Assembly (NCBI GenBank): GCA_947498505.1
Contig: CANMKG010000006.1
Span: 124,001 to 188,000, forward strand
DNA length: 64,000 bases
Source: an uncultured Maribacter sp.
GTDB taxonomy: Bacteria; Bacteroidota; Bacteroidia; Flavobacteriales; Flavobacteriaceae
Direction of reading: 5' to 3'
Both the position numbers and the translations under genes were made by a program. The notes under the pieces are model-generated. The model was given only the letters and a program-made list of their open reading frames with translations, made no database searches and had not been told where the DNA came from. Of this stretch, positions 1-8,904 are shown in pieces; positions within the stretch are counted from its first letter, which is position 1, and every line of letters starts with the position of its first letter.

Positions 1-115
1 AATTAGGCACATCAATTACCCTTTTGTCCATTAAAAATTCATCCAAATAAGGTTTTACATCTTTTGGTGTGGGACTATCTGGGGAACCTAAATTTACCAA
101 TAAAACTCCTTTCAT
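1..115 (-). CDS. hemH: Ferrochelatase, N-terminal fragment (runs off the left edge)
   Basis: The minus strand reads from an ATG at 115-113 into a protein beginning [20 protein letters not shown] and continuing through a [15 protein letters not shown] stretch, the typical N-terminus of ferrochelatase, which inserts Fe(II) into protoporphyrin IX as the last step of heme synthesis. An AAGGA sequence sits directly before the start codon and a TATTTTTG -7 box lies 20 bases further upstream. Only the first 38 residues are in the window, so the metal-binding His/Glu region cannot be checked. The location beside a cluster holding hemA, C, D, E, F and B supports the call. Family identity is fairly sure despite the short fragment. 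Confidence 0.88.
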   Translation of the reverse strand, partial: MKGVLLVNLGSPDSPTPKDVKPYLDEFLMDKRVIDVPN

Positions 116-135
116 TCCTTCTTTTTTATGTGAGG

Positions 136-143
136 CAAAAATA
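136..143 (-). promoter_or_regulatory. Probable -7 element of hemH
   Basis: The minus strand reads TATTTTTG, a perfect match to the Bacteroidota -7 consensus TAnnTTTG and the same octamer as in front of hemA. It would give a leader of about 16 nt. No clear TTG -33 element was found at the expected spacing. Confidence 0.5.
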
Positions 144-308
144 CTACTTGTATTGAATATACGTTAGCATTATTCTAATACATTAACAATAGTGCTATAA
201 GTAAAGGTAATTGTGCTGCAAAAAGGTTGCTAATTAAAAGTTAATTCCTAGACCTATATTTTTAAAATCAATTCTTTTAAGCCAACTTTATAAAAACATA
301 TGTGTTTT

Positions 309-3300
309 ATGCGATTAAGTATACTCTTTTTTATGATTTTCTCTTGTAGCGTAACTGCACAAGAAGAAAATAGCTTGTTATGGGAGGTTTCGGGAAATGG
401 TCTTGAAAAAAGCTCGTACCTGTATGGAACTATGCATGTTAGTAAAAAAATTGCATTTAGGCTTGATGATGTTTTTTATGAAGCGTTGGATAGTAGTGAT
501 ATTGTTGCTTTGGAAAGTGATCCTGATACATGGTTAGAGAGCGAAAATCTTGCGAGTAATATGAGATTATCGTATGGGCTGGGGAATGCTTTAAAAGGTT
601 TTTATACGTATTCTTTTAAGGTTAAGAATCCGCGAAAAGAAAATATTGGCTCTTATCTGGCTTATGAGGACCGAATTGTGAATGGAATATTGTACCGTAC
701 AAATGATTTTTCTCAAAATTTTGAGGAAGAGACCTATTTAGATATGTTTATTTATCAAGCGGGCAAAAAGTACGATAAACCTATTGTAGCTCTTGAAGAT
801 ATTGAAGAATCTGCTGCTTTAGTTGGTAGGGCAAGTTTAAATGCAATGAAACAAAAGCCAGATGAATGGCTTCAAAAAAAGATGCAATTACAAAACCCTA
901 TGTTTTTAATGGAAGACGCATATAGGGAACGTAATATTAACCTTTTGGATTCGCTGGATAATGCAATGTATACAGGGCATTATTTAAAAAATATGCTTCA
1001 TATTAGAAACGAAAATATGACTAAGAGTTTAGACTCTGTAATGCATCTTGGAAAAGTTTTTGCAGGTATTGGTGCTGCGCATTTGCCTGGAGAAAAAGGA
1101 GTCATAAATCTTCTTAGGAAAAAAGGGTATAGGGTTAAAGCGCTAACCTCTAAACTCAGTTACAAGGGAAAAAAAATTAAGACCCAACTTGAAACCAAGG
1201 TAAAGGAAAATATATATAAACCTTACAGCCCAGAGGATGGTTTTTTTACTATAAACCTTCCTAATAAACTGTATCCTTTTTCTGAGGTAGGAAAAACAAT
1301 ATATATCTCTCCAGATTTAGCCAATGGTAGCTTCATGGTTGTTGATCGTATTCCTACTTTTTCTTTTTTGAAGCATGATGTTTCATTGGAGTTATCTGAT
1401 ATTAATGAGCTTCTTTTTGAAAACATTCCTGGTAAAATTCTTGAAAAAGATACCATTACAAATGGAAAGTTTATTGGATTAGATATAAAAAACGAACTTA
1501 AAAATGGAGATAAACAACGTTATCATATTTACAAAACGCCCTTAGAGATTATTATATTTAAAATGGGGGGTCAAGGAGACTACGTGACTAAATATTCCGA
1601 TTCTATTTTTAATAGCATTTCGTTTAAAGATTTCAAAAAAACTAAGGAAAAAGTAACTTCCGCTTTTAAAGATTTTGAAGTTGAGGTACCGTCGTTATAT
1701 AGTTTTAATAATGTCTCACAAAAAGGAAATCGGTATATAGAAGCATATGATGAGGATACAGAATCCTATTACTTTGTTCATAAAGTAACTATAAACGATT
1801 TTAATTTTATTGAGCAGGATACCTTTGAATTAAAGCAAATTCAAAAAAGATTTTATCAAGATTTAAAACTTAAGCCTGTTTATGGAGATTTTAATGAGCG
1901 TTCATTATCCTCCAAGGCGGTTTTTAATAAAAAGAAAATACATTTAAAATCAGTGCTTAATGGAAATAGTTATTATTTATTAGGAGTTGTTACTCATTTG
2001 GAGGATGAAGCTCAGTTGTTTTTGGATTCTTTTAAAATTACTAAGGCTGAAGCCACTATACCTTATGAAAAAGTGATAGATACAGCACTTTTTTTTAGCA
2101 CAAAAACTACGGTTAAACCTCCTAAGTTTGTGGAAAATTCCATAAAGCATTATAATGGAGCACCCAAGGTTAAACCTTACGAGAAATATAGAAAAAACAC
2201 CTATTATCAAAATGATAATAATGAGGCAATAGCGGTTGAGCTAGTTAAATCTCATGACCTTTTAATGTTTAGAAATATTGATTCTGTATGGTCATTACGT
2301 AAAAAATTATACGCTAAAAAAAGCTTATTAATTCTTAATGAAGCGAAAAGCACATCTGAAAAAGGATACCATGAATTACTATTAACAATTTCAGATACTG
2401 CCAGTACAAGGGGAATATTGGTAAAGAATATTATAAAAGACGGGTTACTATATGAAATAAAAGCTGGTGTAGATACTATAACTAAACCAAGTAGATTTGT
2501 TCAGGAGTTTTTTAACAATTTTACACCTTTAGATACGGTTATTGGAAAGAGTATTTTGACCGACAAAACATCAGAATTCTTCAAAGCTTTAAAAACTAAC
2601 GATAGTCTAGCAATTACAGGATATAGGTTTTTAAAGTTTGACAAAAAGCATATTGACTCACTAAAGCATTATATTGCTAAACATGAGTATACCAAGAATA
2701 ATAAAGAAATACAGACGTATTTAATTCGAAAGTTAAAAGACATTAATGGGATTAATATTAACCCATTTTTAAGGTCTTTTTATTTAAACTCATACAAAGA
2801 TTCTCAAGTACAAACTATTATACTTCAGACGCTGGCTAAAAATGGAGACGAAGCTTCTATTAAGCTTATGTTGGAGTTAATGGAGATTGACTTACCCTTA
2901 GCATCAAGTAAGTTGCAAACAAATTACATTTTTAGACCTTTTAGAGATAGTTTGCCTTTAGCAAAAAAATTGTTTCCGGAGGTGTTGGCATATAGCGCTA
3001 TAGAAGAATATAAAGCACCTATTTTTTCATTATTATCAAAATTAATGGGGGAGAAATATGTCAAGCAAACTGTGTATAAAAAGTATAAAAAGCAAATTTT
3101 GAATGATGCAAAAATTCAGTTGAAAAGGCAGCTAGGGAGAGATTCAAATTCTGGACAACACGGTAATTTTAGAAGTACACTAAATAGCAAAAATAGAGGT
3201 GTTTTATCAGATTATATAACCTTGCTTTTTCCGTTTAGGGCAGAAAAAGCCACTAGTCAGTTTTTTAACCAATTGTCATTGGTAAAGGACCCGGTTATTT

Positions 3301-3821
3301 GTTCAAAATATTTGGCACTCAAAGCAAAAGAGGATAATTTTATACCAAATGGTTCAATTAAACTATTAGTTAAAGATATTAATAGTAGAAATATAGTATT
3401 CAATGAGCTAAAAAAAATCGAAAGATTAGATTTATATCCTGTTGAATACAAAAATCAGAAAGATTTAGCGGAACCAAATTTATTTGAATATACATTGTAT
3501 GACGATGAAAAAGACCAAGTGGTATACCTAAATAAAAATGAGGTTATCTTGGATAATGTAAAATACACCGCTTTTTATTTTAAAAAGAAAAAGAAGAATG
3601 ATTATGACAAAAACTTTAATATGCACATATTAGTTTATGAAGATGCAAAAGGGTTACAAACGAAACCTTTTTACAAAAATAATGGAATGCGTATTGAAGA
3701 TACTGAGACTGAAGAAGAAGTAATGGGTTATGTTACTGAAAAGTTTTTACTAAAAAACAGAAAGCGAGCTGTTGTGTACAAACCTAATAGTTATAATGCT
3801 TATGGGTATCATGGATATTAA
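309..3821 (+). CDS. Secreted TraB/GumN-domain protein with very long unknown C-terminus
   Basis: The start at 309 gives a clean signal peptide ending near AQEE (residue 20); an in-frame ATG at 300 is the alternative. Residues about 20-275 form a TraB/PrgY/GumN domain: an LYGTMHV motif (His43), a VALESD motif near residue 69, and a GAAHLPGEKGV motif near residue 250 before a final strand. Known members of this fold are predicted metal-dependent proteases or pheromone-shutdown proteins. The other roughly 890 residues match nothing I recognise; they look soluble, Lys/Asp-rich and partly alpha-helical, with a stretch near residues 820-1000 reminiscent of helical repeats. The protein is about four times the length of an ordinary GumN protein. 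Its stop overlaps the start of the DUF1460 gene, so the two are probably cotranscribed. Function is unknown; the TraB domain call is firm. Confidence 0.75.
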   Translation: MRLSILFFMIFSCSVTAQEENSLLWEVSGNGLEKSSYLYGTMHVSKKIAFRLDDVFYEALDSSDIVALESDPDTWLESENLASNMRLSYGLGNALKGFYTYSFKVKNPRKENIGSYLAYEDRIVNGILYRTNDFSQNFEEETYLDMFIYQAGKKYDKPIVALEDIEESAALVGRASLNAMKQKPDEWLQKKMQLQNPMFLMEDAYRERNINLLDSLDNAMYTGHYLKNMLHIRNENMTKSLDSVMHLGKVFAGIGAAHLPGEKGVINLLRKKGYRVKALTSKLSYKGKKIKTQLETKVKENIYKPYSPEDGFFTINLPNKLYPFSEVGKTIYISPDLANGSFMVVDRIPTFSFLKHDVSLELSDINELLFENIPGKILEKDTITNGKFIGLDIKNELKNGDKQRYHIYKTPLEIIIFKMGGQGDYVTKYSDSIFNSISFKDFKKTKEKVTSAFKDFEVEVPSLYSFNNVSQKGNRYIEAYDEDTESYYFVHKVTINDFNFIEQDTFELKQIQKRFYQDLKLKPVYGDFNERSLSSKAVFNKKKIHLKSVLNGNSYYLLGVVTHLEDEAQLFLDSFKITKAEATIPYEKVIDTALFFSTKTTVKPPKFVENSIKHYNGAPKVKPYEKYRKNTYYQNDNNEAIAVELVKSHDLLMFRNIDSVWSLRKKLYAKKSLLILNEAKSTSEKGYHELLLTISDTASTRGILVKNIIKDGLLYEIKAGVDTITKPSRFVQEFFNNFTPLDTVIGKSILTDKTSEFFKALKTNDSLAITGYRFLKFDKKHIDSLKHYIAKHEYTKNNKEIQTYLIRKLKDINGININPFLRSFYLNSYKDSQVQTIILQTLAKNGDEASIKLMLELMEIDLPLASSKLQTNYIFRPFRDSLPLAKKLFPEVLAYSAIEEYKAPIFSLLSKLMGEKYVKQTVYKKYKKQILNDAKIQLKRQLGRDSNSGQHGNFRSTLNSKNRGVLSDYITLLFPFRAEKATSQFFNQLSLVKDPVICSKYLALKAKEDNFIPNGSIKLLVKDINSRNIVFNELKKIERLDLYPVEYKNQKDLAEPNLFEYTLYDDEKDQVVYLNKNEVILDNVKYTAFYFKKKKKNDYDKNFNMHILVYEDAKGLQTKPFYKNNGMRIEDTETEEEVMGYVTEKFLLKNRKRAVVYKPNSYNAYGYHGY

Positions 3822-4659
3822 GAGACTAGTTTTTTTTGTTGTAGCCTTTTTGTTTTGGGTTTTTCATGTTTCGGCTCAGCAAATAACCTGCTCCGCTACG
3901 GATAAAGTTGCGGTGGAAACTAAACTTAAAACTTTAAGCGAAATTCAAAAAGGAGATTTTGGAAATACAATAGTTGCCATCGGAAAATCTTTTTTGGAAA
4001 CACCATATGTTGCCAAAACACTTGAAATAGGTGAAAAAGAAACCTTAGTTGTTAACTTACAAGGGTTTGATTGTACTACTTATGTAGAAAATGTACTTGC
4101 TTTTGCTCTATTGACAAAAAACGATAATAGCGAATTTGTTGATTTTACCAAAACTTTGGAAAAGATTAGATATAAAGACGGAAAATTAGAAGGTTATGCT
4201 TCTCGGCTTCATTATTTTTCGGAATGGATTGCAAACAATGAGGTTAAGGGCTTTGTAAAAGACATTACATCCGAGATAGGAGGCATTGTAGTCACAAAGA
4301 AAATTGATTTCATGAGTACACATAGAAATCTATATCCTTTTTTAAAAGATGAAAATAACTTTGATAGGATAAGGGCTTCAGAGCGTTATTTAAATAATCA
4401 ACCTATTTGTATTCTACCTCAAAATCAAATAGCCGCGAACGAACATCATATTCAATCAGGCGATATTATTGCTTTAACAACATCAATAAAAGGGTTGGAT
4501 GTCACACATACTGGCATTGCAACAAGAGAAAAAGATGGCAGAATTCATCTTCTGCATGCTTCAACATCTGGTGAGGTTAAAATTTCTAAACTTCCCCTTA
4601 CAGATTACCTAAAAGGTATCAAAAACAATACTGGAATAATGGTTTGCAGACCTCAATAG
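3811..4659 (+). CDS. DUF1460 (N-acetylmuramoyl-L-alanine amidase-like) exported protein
   Basis: The ATG at 3811 is chosen because it begins a signal peptide (MDIKRLV, hydrophobic core, then SAQQ at about residue 24) and overlaps the upstream stop codon by 11 bases, indicating coupling. The mature protein carries the DUF1460 signature: a GFDCTTYVENV motif with the predicted nucleophile Cys88 and a VTHTGIAT motif with His233, an NlpC/P60-like papain fold. Family structures suggest cleavage of peptidoglycan-derived amide bonds in the periplasm. Length (282 aa) is normal. The neighbouring TraB-domain giant is also exported, so the pair may act together on envelope substrates, which is inference. 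An ATG at 3802 is a weaker alternative start. Confidence 0.85.
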   Translation: MDIKRLVFFVVAFLFWVFHVSAQQITCSATDKVAVETKLKTLSEIQKGDFGNTIVAIGKSFLETPYVAKTLEIGEKETLVVNLQGFDCTTYVENVLAFALLTKNDNSEFVDFTKTLEKIRYKDGKLEGYASRLHYFSEWIANNEVKGFVKDITSEIGGIVVTKKIDFMSTHRNLYPFLKDENNFDRIRASERYLNNQPICILPQNQIAANEHHIQSGDIIALTTSIKGLDVTHTGIATREKDGRIHLLHASTSGEVKISKLPLTDYLKGIKNNTGIMVCRPQ

Positions 4660-4753
4660 TAACTTTTTTACAAACCCACTGGTTTGCTACTTTAAATTTG
4701 GAGTAGTTTGGTATATAGTTAAGTGCATTTCATCTAAACAAAACAAAAATATA

Positions 4754-4793
4754 ACTGGAATTCCAGTTTACAGAATAGGAATTCTGTAAACTG
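4754..4793. terminator. Palindromic intergenic region between convergent genes; probable transcription end
   Basis: Two adjacent perfect dyads lie here: the 14-bp palindrome at 4754-4767 (ACTGGAATTCCAGT) and a 13-bp stem at 4764-4776 / 4781-4793 (CAGTTTACAGAAT and its complement) with the loop AGGA. They share CAGT, so alternative pairings are possible. A third small dyad, CAAACC/GGTTTG, sits at 4671-4686. On the minus strand a T-rich stretch follows about 12 nt after the long stem. The position between converging DUF1460 and ThuA genes fits a bidirectional terminator, though no strong U-tract adjoins the stem. Confidence 0.55.
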
Positions 4794-4814
4794 AATACAA
4801 ACCAGTCAGTTGTT

Positions 4815-5591
4815 TTATCTATTTAAACAATAGAATATACCACCTAATAAATGCTTTCTAAAATCTGGCTCATCAAAAGCTTCTTTTGTATGACCTCCGC
4901 CAGTATAAAAGGCTCTGCCACCATCAAATTCGTGATACCAAGCTATTGGGTGATGCTCTCCATTAGTTCCACCTTCATACGAAGATTCATCCAGCGTCAT
5001 TAACACATTAGTATCTGGATTAATGTCTTTATAATTATACCATTCATCTTTTCTTGTCCAAGTATCTTTTAAATGTTTTGTTGCAGCGTGGTTTTTGTCT
5101 TTCACATCAATTTTTGCCTCTCTAACATTTGGGTTATTTGGGTGACCATTAAAATATCCTCCAACAAGTTTTCCATACCAAGGCCAATCATACTCCGTAT
5201 CACATGCGGCATGTATTCCTAAAAAACTCCCTCCGGACTGGATATATTTTTCAAAGGCTTTTTCCTCATTAGAGCCTAGTATGTTCATTGTGGTGTTTAA
5301 AAAAATCACCAACTTATACTTTTTAAGATTGGCTGCGTTAAATACCAATGAATCTTCTGTTTGAGTTACAACAAAGTTGTTCTGAGCACCCAATTCTTTT
5401 ATAGTTTCAACTCCTTTTTCTATAGATTTATGTCTCCAACCAGCAGTTTTAGTAAAAACCAAAACCTGATCTATTTTTTCCATTGAAGGTTTAACATTTT
5501 TAGTGGAATCAGATTTCGTTGTTGCTGCTCCACAGCTAATCATAAAAACAAGAGCAAAAGCTGTAAAAGTAATTTTCTGAAGAAATTTCAT
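4815..5591 (-). CDS. ThuA-like domain lipoprotein
   Basis: The N-terminus is a lipoprotein signal (hydrophobic core then FMISC-GAATTKSD, lipidation at Cys20). The mature part is a ThuA-like domain (trehalose-utilisation family, class I glutamine-amidotransferase fold): it opens with VLVFTKTAGWRHKSIEKG, has FLGIHAACDTEYDWPWYGKLVGG in the middle and ends with PIAWYHEFDGGRAFYTGGGHT. These are diagnostic blocks. Family members occur in sugar-processing clusters, often with 3-keto-glycoside enzymes, but their reaction is poorly defined. At 258 aa the protein is a stand-alone domain. It has a probable 5' boundary in the gap next to the AraC gene and no sugar genes beside it here. Confidence 0.9.
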   Translation of the reverse strand: MKFLQKITFTAFALVFMISCGAATTKSDSTKNVKPSMEKIDQVLVFTKTAGWRHKSIEKGVETIKELGAQNNFVVTQTEDSLVFNAANLKKYKLVIFLNTTMNILGSNEEKAFEKYIQSGGSFLGIHAACDTEYDWPWYGKLVGGYFNGHPNNPNVREAKIDVKDKNHAATKHLKDTWTRKDEWYNYKDINPDTNVLMTLDESSYEGGTNGEHHPIAWYHEFDGGRAFYTGGGHTKEAFDEPDFRKHLLGGIFYCLNR

Positions 5592-5663
5592 AATGTTCTA
5601 TTAAGTGAGTCTAAGGTTAAACCCTAAATATCGTAAAAAACATGTAATAAATAATACTCTTTA

Positions 5664-6566
5664 TTACGATAACGACATTATGTATTTTTTTGGAGTAGTT
5701 CCATACTTCTTTTTAAAGGCAGCTATGAAATGGCTTGATGTGCTGTATCCTATTTTTAAACCTATTTCGTTAACGTTAAGTTTCCCAGTAGCAAGTAATT
5801 TTCGAGCATGTTCCATTTTATAGTCAAACAAAAAACTGTAGACGGAGTCTCCATAGATTTGTTTAAAACCTTCTTTCAGTTTTTTAAGACTTAACCCAAT
5901 TTCCTCAGCAAGTTCAGATAAAGAAGGAGGTTCTGCCATATTTGCAATCATAATTTCTTTGGCTTTTCGAATACGTTTTACGTTTTCTTCATCAACCAAA
6001 AACGGACATTGTTCAATATCTGCATTATCAGTTTTATTAAAATACAATGAAATTAACTCGTAGACTTTACCTTTTACATACAACTCTTTAATTGATGGGT
6101 GCAGGTTGTAATTTATTATTTGACTTAAAATAACTGCTATGGCCGGTGAAACTGCTTCTTGAGAATAATATTTTTTTTCTTTATTCTCAGCAGTTAAAAA
6201 AGGAATATAATCTGCTTCTTTTGAAAATAACGCATGAAACTTTCTTATGGTCATGACTACAGAAACTAACCAAGAATTTGGAGCTAGTTCCAAATTCATT
6301 GGTAAATCTACCTGAGTATTATAAAGTAATAAAGAATGTTCTTCTGACACATCTAACGCATAGCGGTTTTCATTAAAAATAAATTTGGCTTTTCCTTTTA
6401 AACAAAAATGAAATTGAATAAATGAACTATCTATTTCGCGTATAACTTTTTGATTTTCAAGGGTGTCGTTTTGAATTTTAAGTACATAAAACCCTTCTTC
6501 AATTAAAACTTCATTATAAGAACTTTGAGCGATATTTTTTTGAGATATATTCATGATTTTTGTCAT
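5664..6566 (-). CDS. AraC-family transcriptional regulator, divergent from hemA
   Basis: The C-terminal third (about residues 196-300) is a two-helix-turn-helix AraC domain: RIRKAKEIM opens it, PSLSELAEEIGLSLKKLKEG is the first HTH and NEIGLKIGYSTSSHFIAAFK the second, closing with GTTPKKYI. The N-terminal part has a cupin-like beta-rich feel (SFIQFHFCLKGKAKFIFNE) and resembles PchR-type iron or siderophore-responsive regulators. It is transcribed away from hemA with a shared 169-bp control region that carries inverted and directly repeated CGTTAT half-sites. A second ATG at 6554 is an alternative start. The regulatory target is inferred from position; a role in heme or iron control is likely but unproven. 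Confidence 0.88.
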   Translation of the reverse strand: MTKIMNISQKNIAQSSYNEVLIEEGFYVLKIQNDTLENQKVIREIDSSFIQFHFCLKGKAKFIFNENRYALDVSEEHSLLLYNTQVDLPMNLELAPNSWLVSVVMTIRKFHALFSKEADYIPFLTAENKEKKYYSQEAVSPAIAVILSQIINYNLHPSIKELYVKGKVYELISLYFNKTDNADIEQCPFLVDEENVKRIRKAKEIMIANMAEPPSLSELAEEIGLSLKKLKEGFKQIYGDSVYSFLFDYKMEHARKLLATGKLNVNEIGLKIGYSTSSHFIAAFKKKYGTTPKKYIMSLS

Positions 6567-6628
6567 ATTATTTAGATGTATTCTAAATAGAATAACACCT
6601 TAACAGTATAAAAATAATGGATTTTGCC

Positions 6629-6696
6629 TTATAACGAGTTATTTAGTACTAAAAACTCCGATATCGTTATAAATTGTTCCTCTAGCGTTATTTTTA
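6629..6696. promoter_or_regulatory. Candidate AraC operator region between araC-type gene and hemA
   Basis: A 9-bp inverted repeat is formed by TTATAACGA (6629-6637) and TCGTTATAA (6664-6672). The second half is followed exactly 21 bp later by another CGTTAT (6686-6691), giving two direct repeats two helical turns apart, the usual AraC-family geometry. The promoter-proximal copy lies where the -33 element of hemA should be, and no TTG is seen there, as expected for an activator-dependent promoter. Further small dyads are ATAACGAGTTAT (6631-6642) and CGATATCG (6659-6666). Binding is inferred. Confidence 0.5.
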
Positions 6697-6711
6697 TCAT
6701 GTTAATGAATC

Positions 6712-6719
6712 TATTTTTG
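6712..6719 (+). promoter_or_regulatory. Probable -7 element of the hem operon
   Basis: TATTTTTG matches TAnnTTTG exactly and lies 16 nt before the hemA start codon, implying a leader of about a dozen bases. A -33 TTG is absent; the CGTTAT repeats occupy that place. Confidence 0.55.
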
Positions 6720-6735
6720 TCCCGTTACATGATTT

Positions 6736-7995
6736 ATGAAAGATTACCACATTTCTCGACATAGTTCTTTTTACACCATTGGTCTTAATTACAAAAAGGC
6801 AGATGCTGTTATAAGAGGTAAATTTAGTTTAGATGAATCTGCTATGGATAATTTGCTAACTCAAGCGAAAAATCAAGGTATTGATGGTCTTTTGGTAACA
6901 TCAACTTGTAACCGTACAGAACTTCACGGTTTTGCACAACATCCTTTTCAGCTAATTAAATTGCTTTGTGATAATACCAAAGGTAATGTTGAGGAATTTC
7001 AGAACGTTGCTTATATCTATAAAAATAATGATGCTATTAGTCATTTATTTAAGGTTGGAACTGGGTTGGACAGTCAAATTTTAGGAGATTTTGAAATCAT
7101 TAGCCAATTAAAGCAGAGTTTTAATAGGTCTAAAAAACAAAATTTAGCAAACCCATTTATTGAACGCCTCTGCAACTCTGTAATTCAAGCAAGTAAGCGT
7201 ATTAAAAACGAAACTGAAATTTCTTCCGGTGCTACGTCAGTTGCTTTTGCCTCTGTGCAATACATTATGAGGAATATTCCCGATATTTCTAATAAAAATA
7301 TTTTGCTCTTTGGTATGGGTAAAATAGGAAGAAATACTTGTGAAAATTTAATAAAGCATACTAATAATTCGCATATAACGCTTATAAATAGAACAAAAGA
7401 TAAGGCAGAAAAGGTTGGAGGTAAGTTTAATTTAATAGTAAAAGACTACGGGGATTTACAAACGGAAATTAGAAATACCGATGTGCTAATAGTAGCAACA
7501 GGGGCAAATTCACCAACAATCTCAAAAGAGCTTATCTACACTAAAAAGCCACTTTTAATTTTAGATTTATCAATACCTAAAAATGTTGATGAAGATGTTA
7601 CGGAATTAGAAAACGTGACGGTAATTCATTTGGATCACCTTTCTCAAATGACTGATGAAACCCTAGAACGTAGAAAACAATTTATTCCTCAGGCCGAAGA
7701 AATAAACAAGGTAATTAAAGATGAGTTTATTCAGTGGCTCGAAACTAGAAAATTTGCTCCGGTAATTAAGGCTTTAAATAAAAAGCTAAAAACAATGAAG
7801 GAGGAAGAATTGGATTATCAATCAAAAAAAATGACAGATTTTAATTCTAAGCAAGCCGATGTTGTTTCAAATAGAATTATCCAAAAAATTACCAAGCAAT
7901 TTGCCAATCACCTTAAAGAAACTGGAAACGATTCTGATGACAGTTTACAACTTATAAAAAAGGTTTTTCAGTTAGAATTAAATAATAATGAGTAA
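6736..7995 (+). CDS. hemA: Glutamyl-tRNA reductase
   Basis: This enzyme reduces the glutamate of Glu-tRNA(Glu) to glutamate-1-semialdehyde with NADPH, the committed step of the C5 route to heme. Visible are TSTCNRTELHG with the catalytic Cys58, the GLDSQILGDFEI substrate-binding block, a Rossmann NADPH domain starting at NILLFGMGKIGRN, and the helical C-terminal dimerisation domain. Length (419 aa) is standard. It is the first gene of the plus-strand hem operon and its end overlaps hemC by 8 bases, so the two are translationally coupled. Control is likely by the divergent AraC protein. hemL (the next enzyme) is not in the window. Confidence 0.97.
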   Translation: MKDYHISRHSSFYTIGLNYKKADAVIRGKFSLDESAMDNLLTQAKNQGIDGLLVTSTCNRTELHGFAQHPFQLIKLLCDNTKGNVEEFQNVAYIYKNNDAISHLFKVGTGLDSQILGDFEIISQLKQSFNRSKKQNLANPFIERLCNSVIQASKRIKNETEISSGATSVAFASVQYIMRNIPDISNKNILLFGMGKIGRNTCENLIKHTNNSHITLINRTKDKAEKVGGKFNLIVKDYGDLQTEIRNTDVLIVATGANSPTISKELIYTKKPLLILDLSIPKNVDEDVTELENVTVIHLDHLSQMTDETLERRKQFIPQAEEINKVIKDEFIQWLETRKFAPVIKALNKKLKTMKEEELDYQSKKMTDFNSKQADVVSNRIIQKITKQFANHLKETGNDSDDSLQLIKKVFQLELNNNE

Positions 7996-8902
7996 AACTA
8001 TTAGAATAGGTACTCGTGATAGTGAATTAGCACTTTGGCAAGCCAATACCGTAAAATCTCAGTTAGAACAGTTAGGCTATAAAACGACCTTACTTCCGGT
8101 AAAGTCAACAGGAGATTTAGTTTTAGATAAACCCCTATACGAACTTGGAATTACAGGAATATTTACGAAAACTTTGGACGTTGCAATGCTTCAGGGGAAA
8201 ATTGATATTGCAGTGCACTCAATGAAAGATGTACCTACTGCATTGCCTCATGGAATTGTGCAAGCAGCAGTTTTAAAAAGAGCTCCTGTAGAAGACATTT
8301 TAATACACAAAGGGTTAGATTTTTTAGAAAACCAAGGTACAATTGCTACTGGAAGTTTACGTAGAAAAGCGCAATGGTTAAGCAAATATCCAAGCCATAA
8401 TGTGGTAGACCTTCGTGGAAATGTGAACACACGCTTGCAAAAATTGGAAAACAACGACTGGGATGGTGCCATATTTGCTAAAGCAGGTCTTGGGCGCTTA
8501 AATATTATTCCAGAAAATACCGTTCGGTTGGATTGGATGACACCAGCACCAGCGCAGGGTGCAATGTTAGTTGTGGCTAATGAGAGCGATACCTTTTGTC
8601 TGGAGGCTTTAGTAAACCTCAATGATACGGAGACCGAAATTTGCACAAAAATAGAGCGTGATTTTCTAAGGAAATTAGAAGGTGGTTGTACAGCACCAAT
8701 AGCAGCTTTGGCTAGTGTTAATGATAGTATGCTTAGGTTTAAAGGGGGCTTGTTTTCCCTAGATGGGAAACAAAAACTGGAGATTGAAGAGGAAATAAAA
8801 TTAACTAGCGTCGAAGGTTTTGGAGAAAAATGTGCGCTAAAAATTTTAAATAACGGAGGCAAGGCGTTAATGGCTGAAATAAAGAAAAGTATTTCTGGAT
8901 AG
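7988..8902 (+). CDS. hemC: Hydroxymethylbilane synthase (porphobilinogen deaminase)
   Basis: It polymerises four porphobilinogens into hydroxymethylbilane in the cytosol. The protein opens with IRIGTRDSELALWQAN, contains VHSMKDVPTALP and ATGSLRRKAQW, the APAQGAMLVV block, and KLEGGCTAPIAA with Cys234, the attachment site of the dipyrromethane cofactor. Length (304 aa) is typical. The start overlaps hemA and the stop is two bases before hemD. A long open frame on the opposite strand (8248-8862) is a shadow of this gene. Confidence 0.97.
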   Translation: MSKTIRIGTRDSELALWQANTVKSQLEQLGYKTTLLPVKSTGDLVLDKPLYELGITGIFTKTLDVAMLQGKIDIAVHSMKDVPTALPHGIVQAAVLKRAPVEDILIHKGLDFLENQGTIATGSLRRKAQWLSKYPSHNVVDLRGNVNTRLQKLENNDWDGAIFAKAGLGRLNIIPENTVRLDWMTPAPAQGAMLVVANESDTFCLEALVNLNDTETEICTKIERDFLRKLEGGCTAPIAALASVNDSMLRFKGGLFSLDGKQKLEIEEEIKLTSVEGFGEKCALKILNNGGKALMAEIKKSISG

Positions 8903-8904
8903 TT

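Noticed and set aside
8248-8862. 204-residue open frame on the minus strand
   Set aside because: It lies wholly inside hemC on the opposite strand and has no domain-like pattern; hemC is certain.
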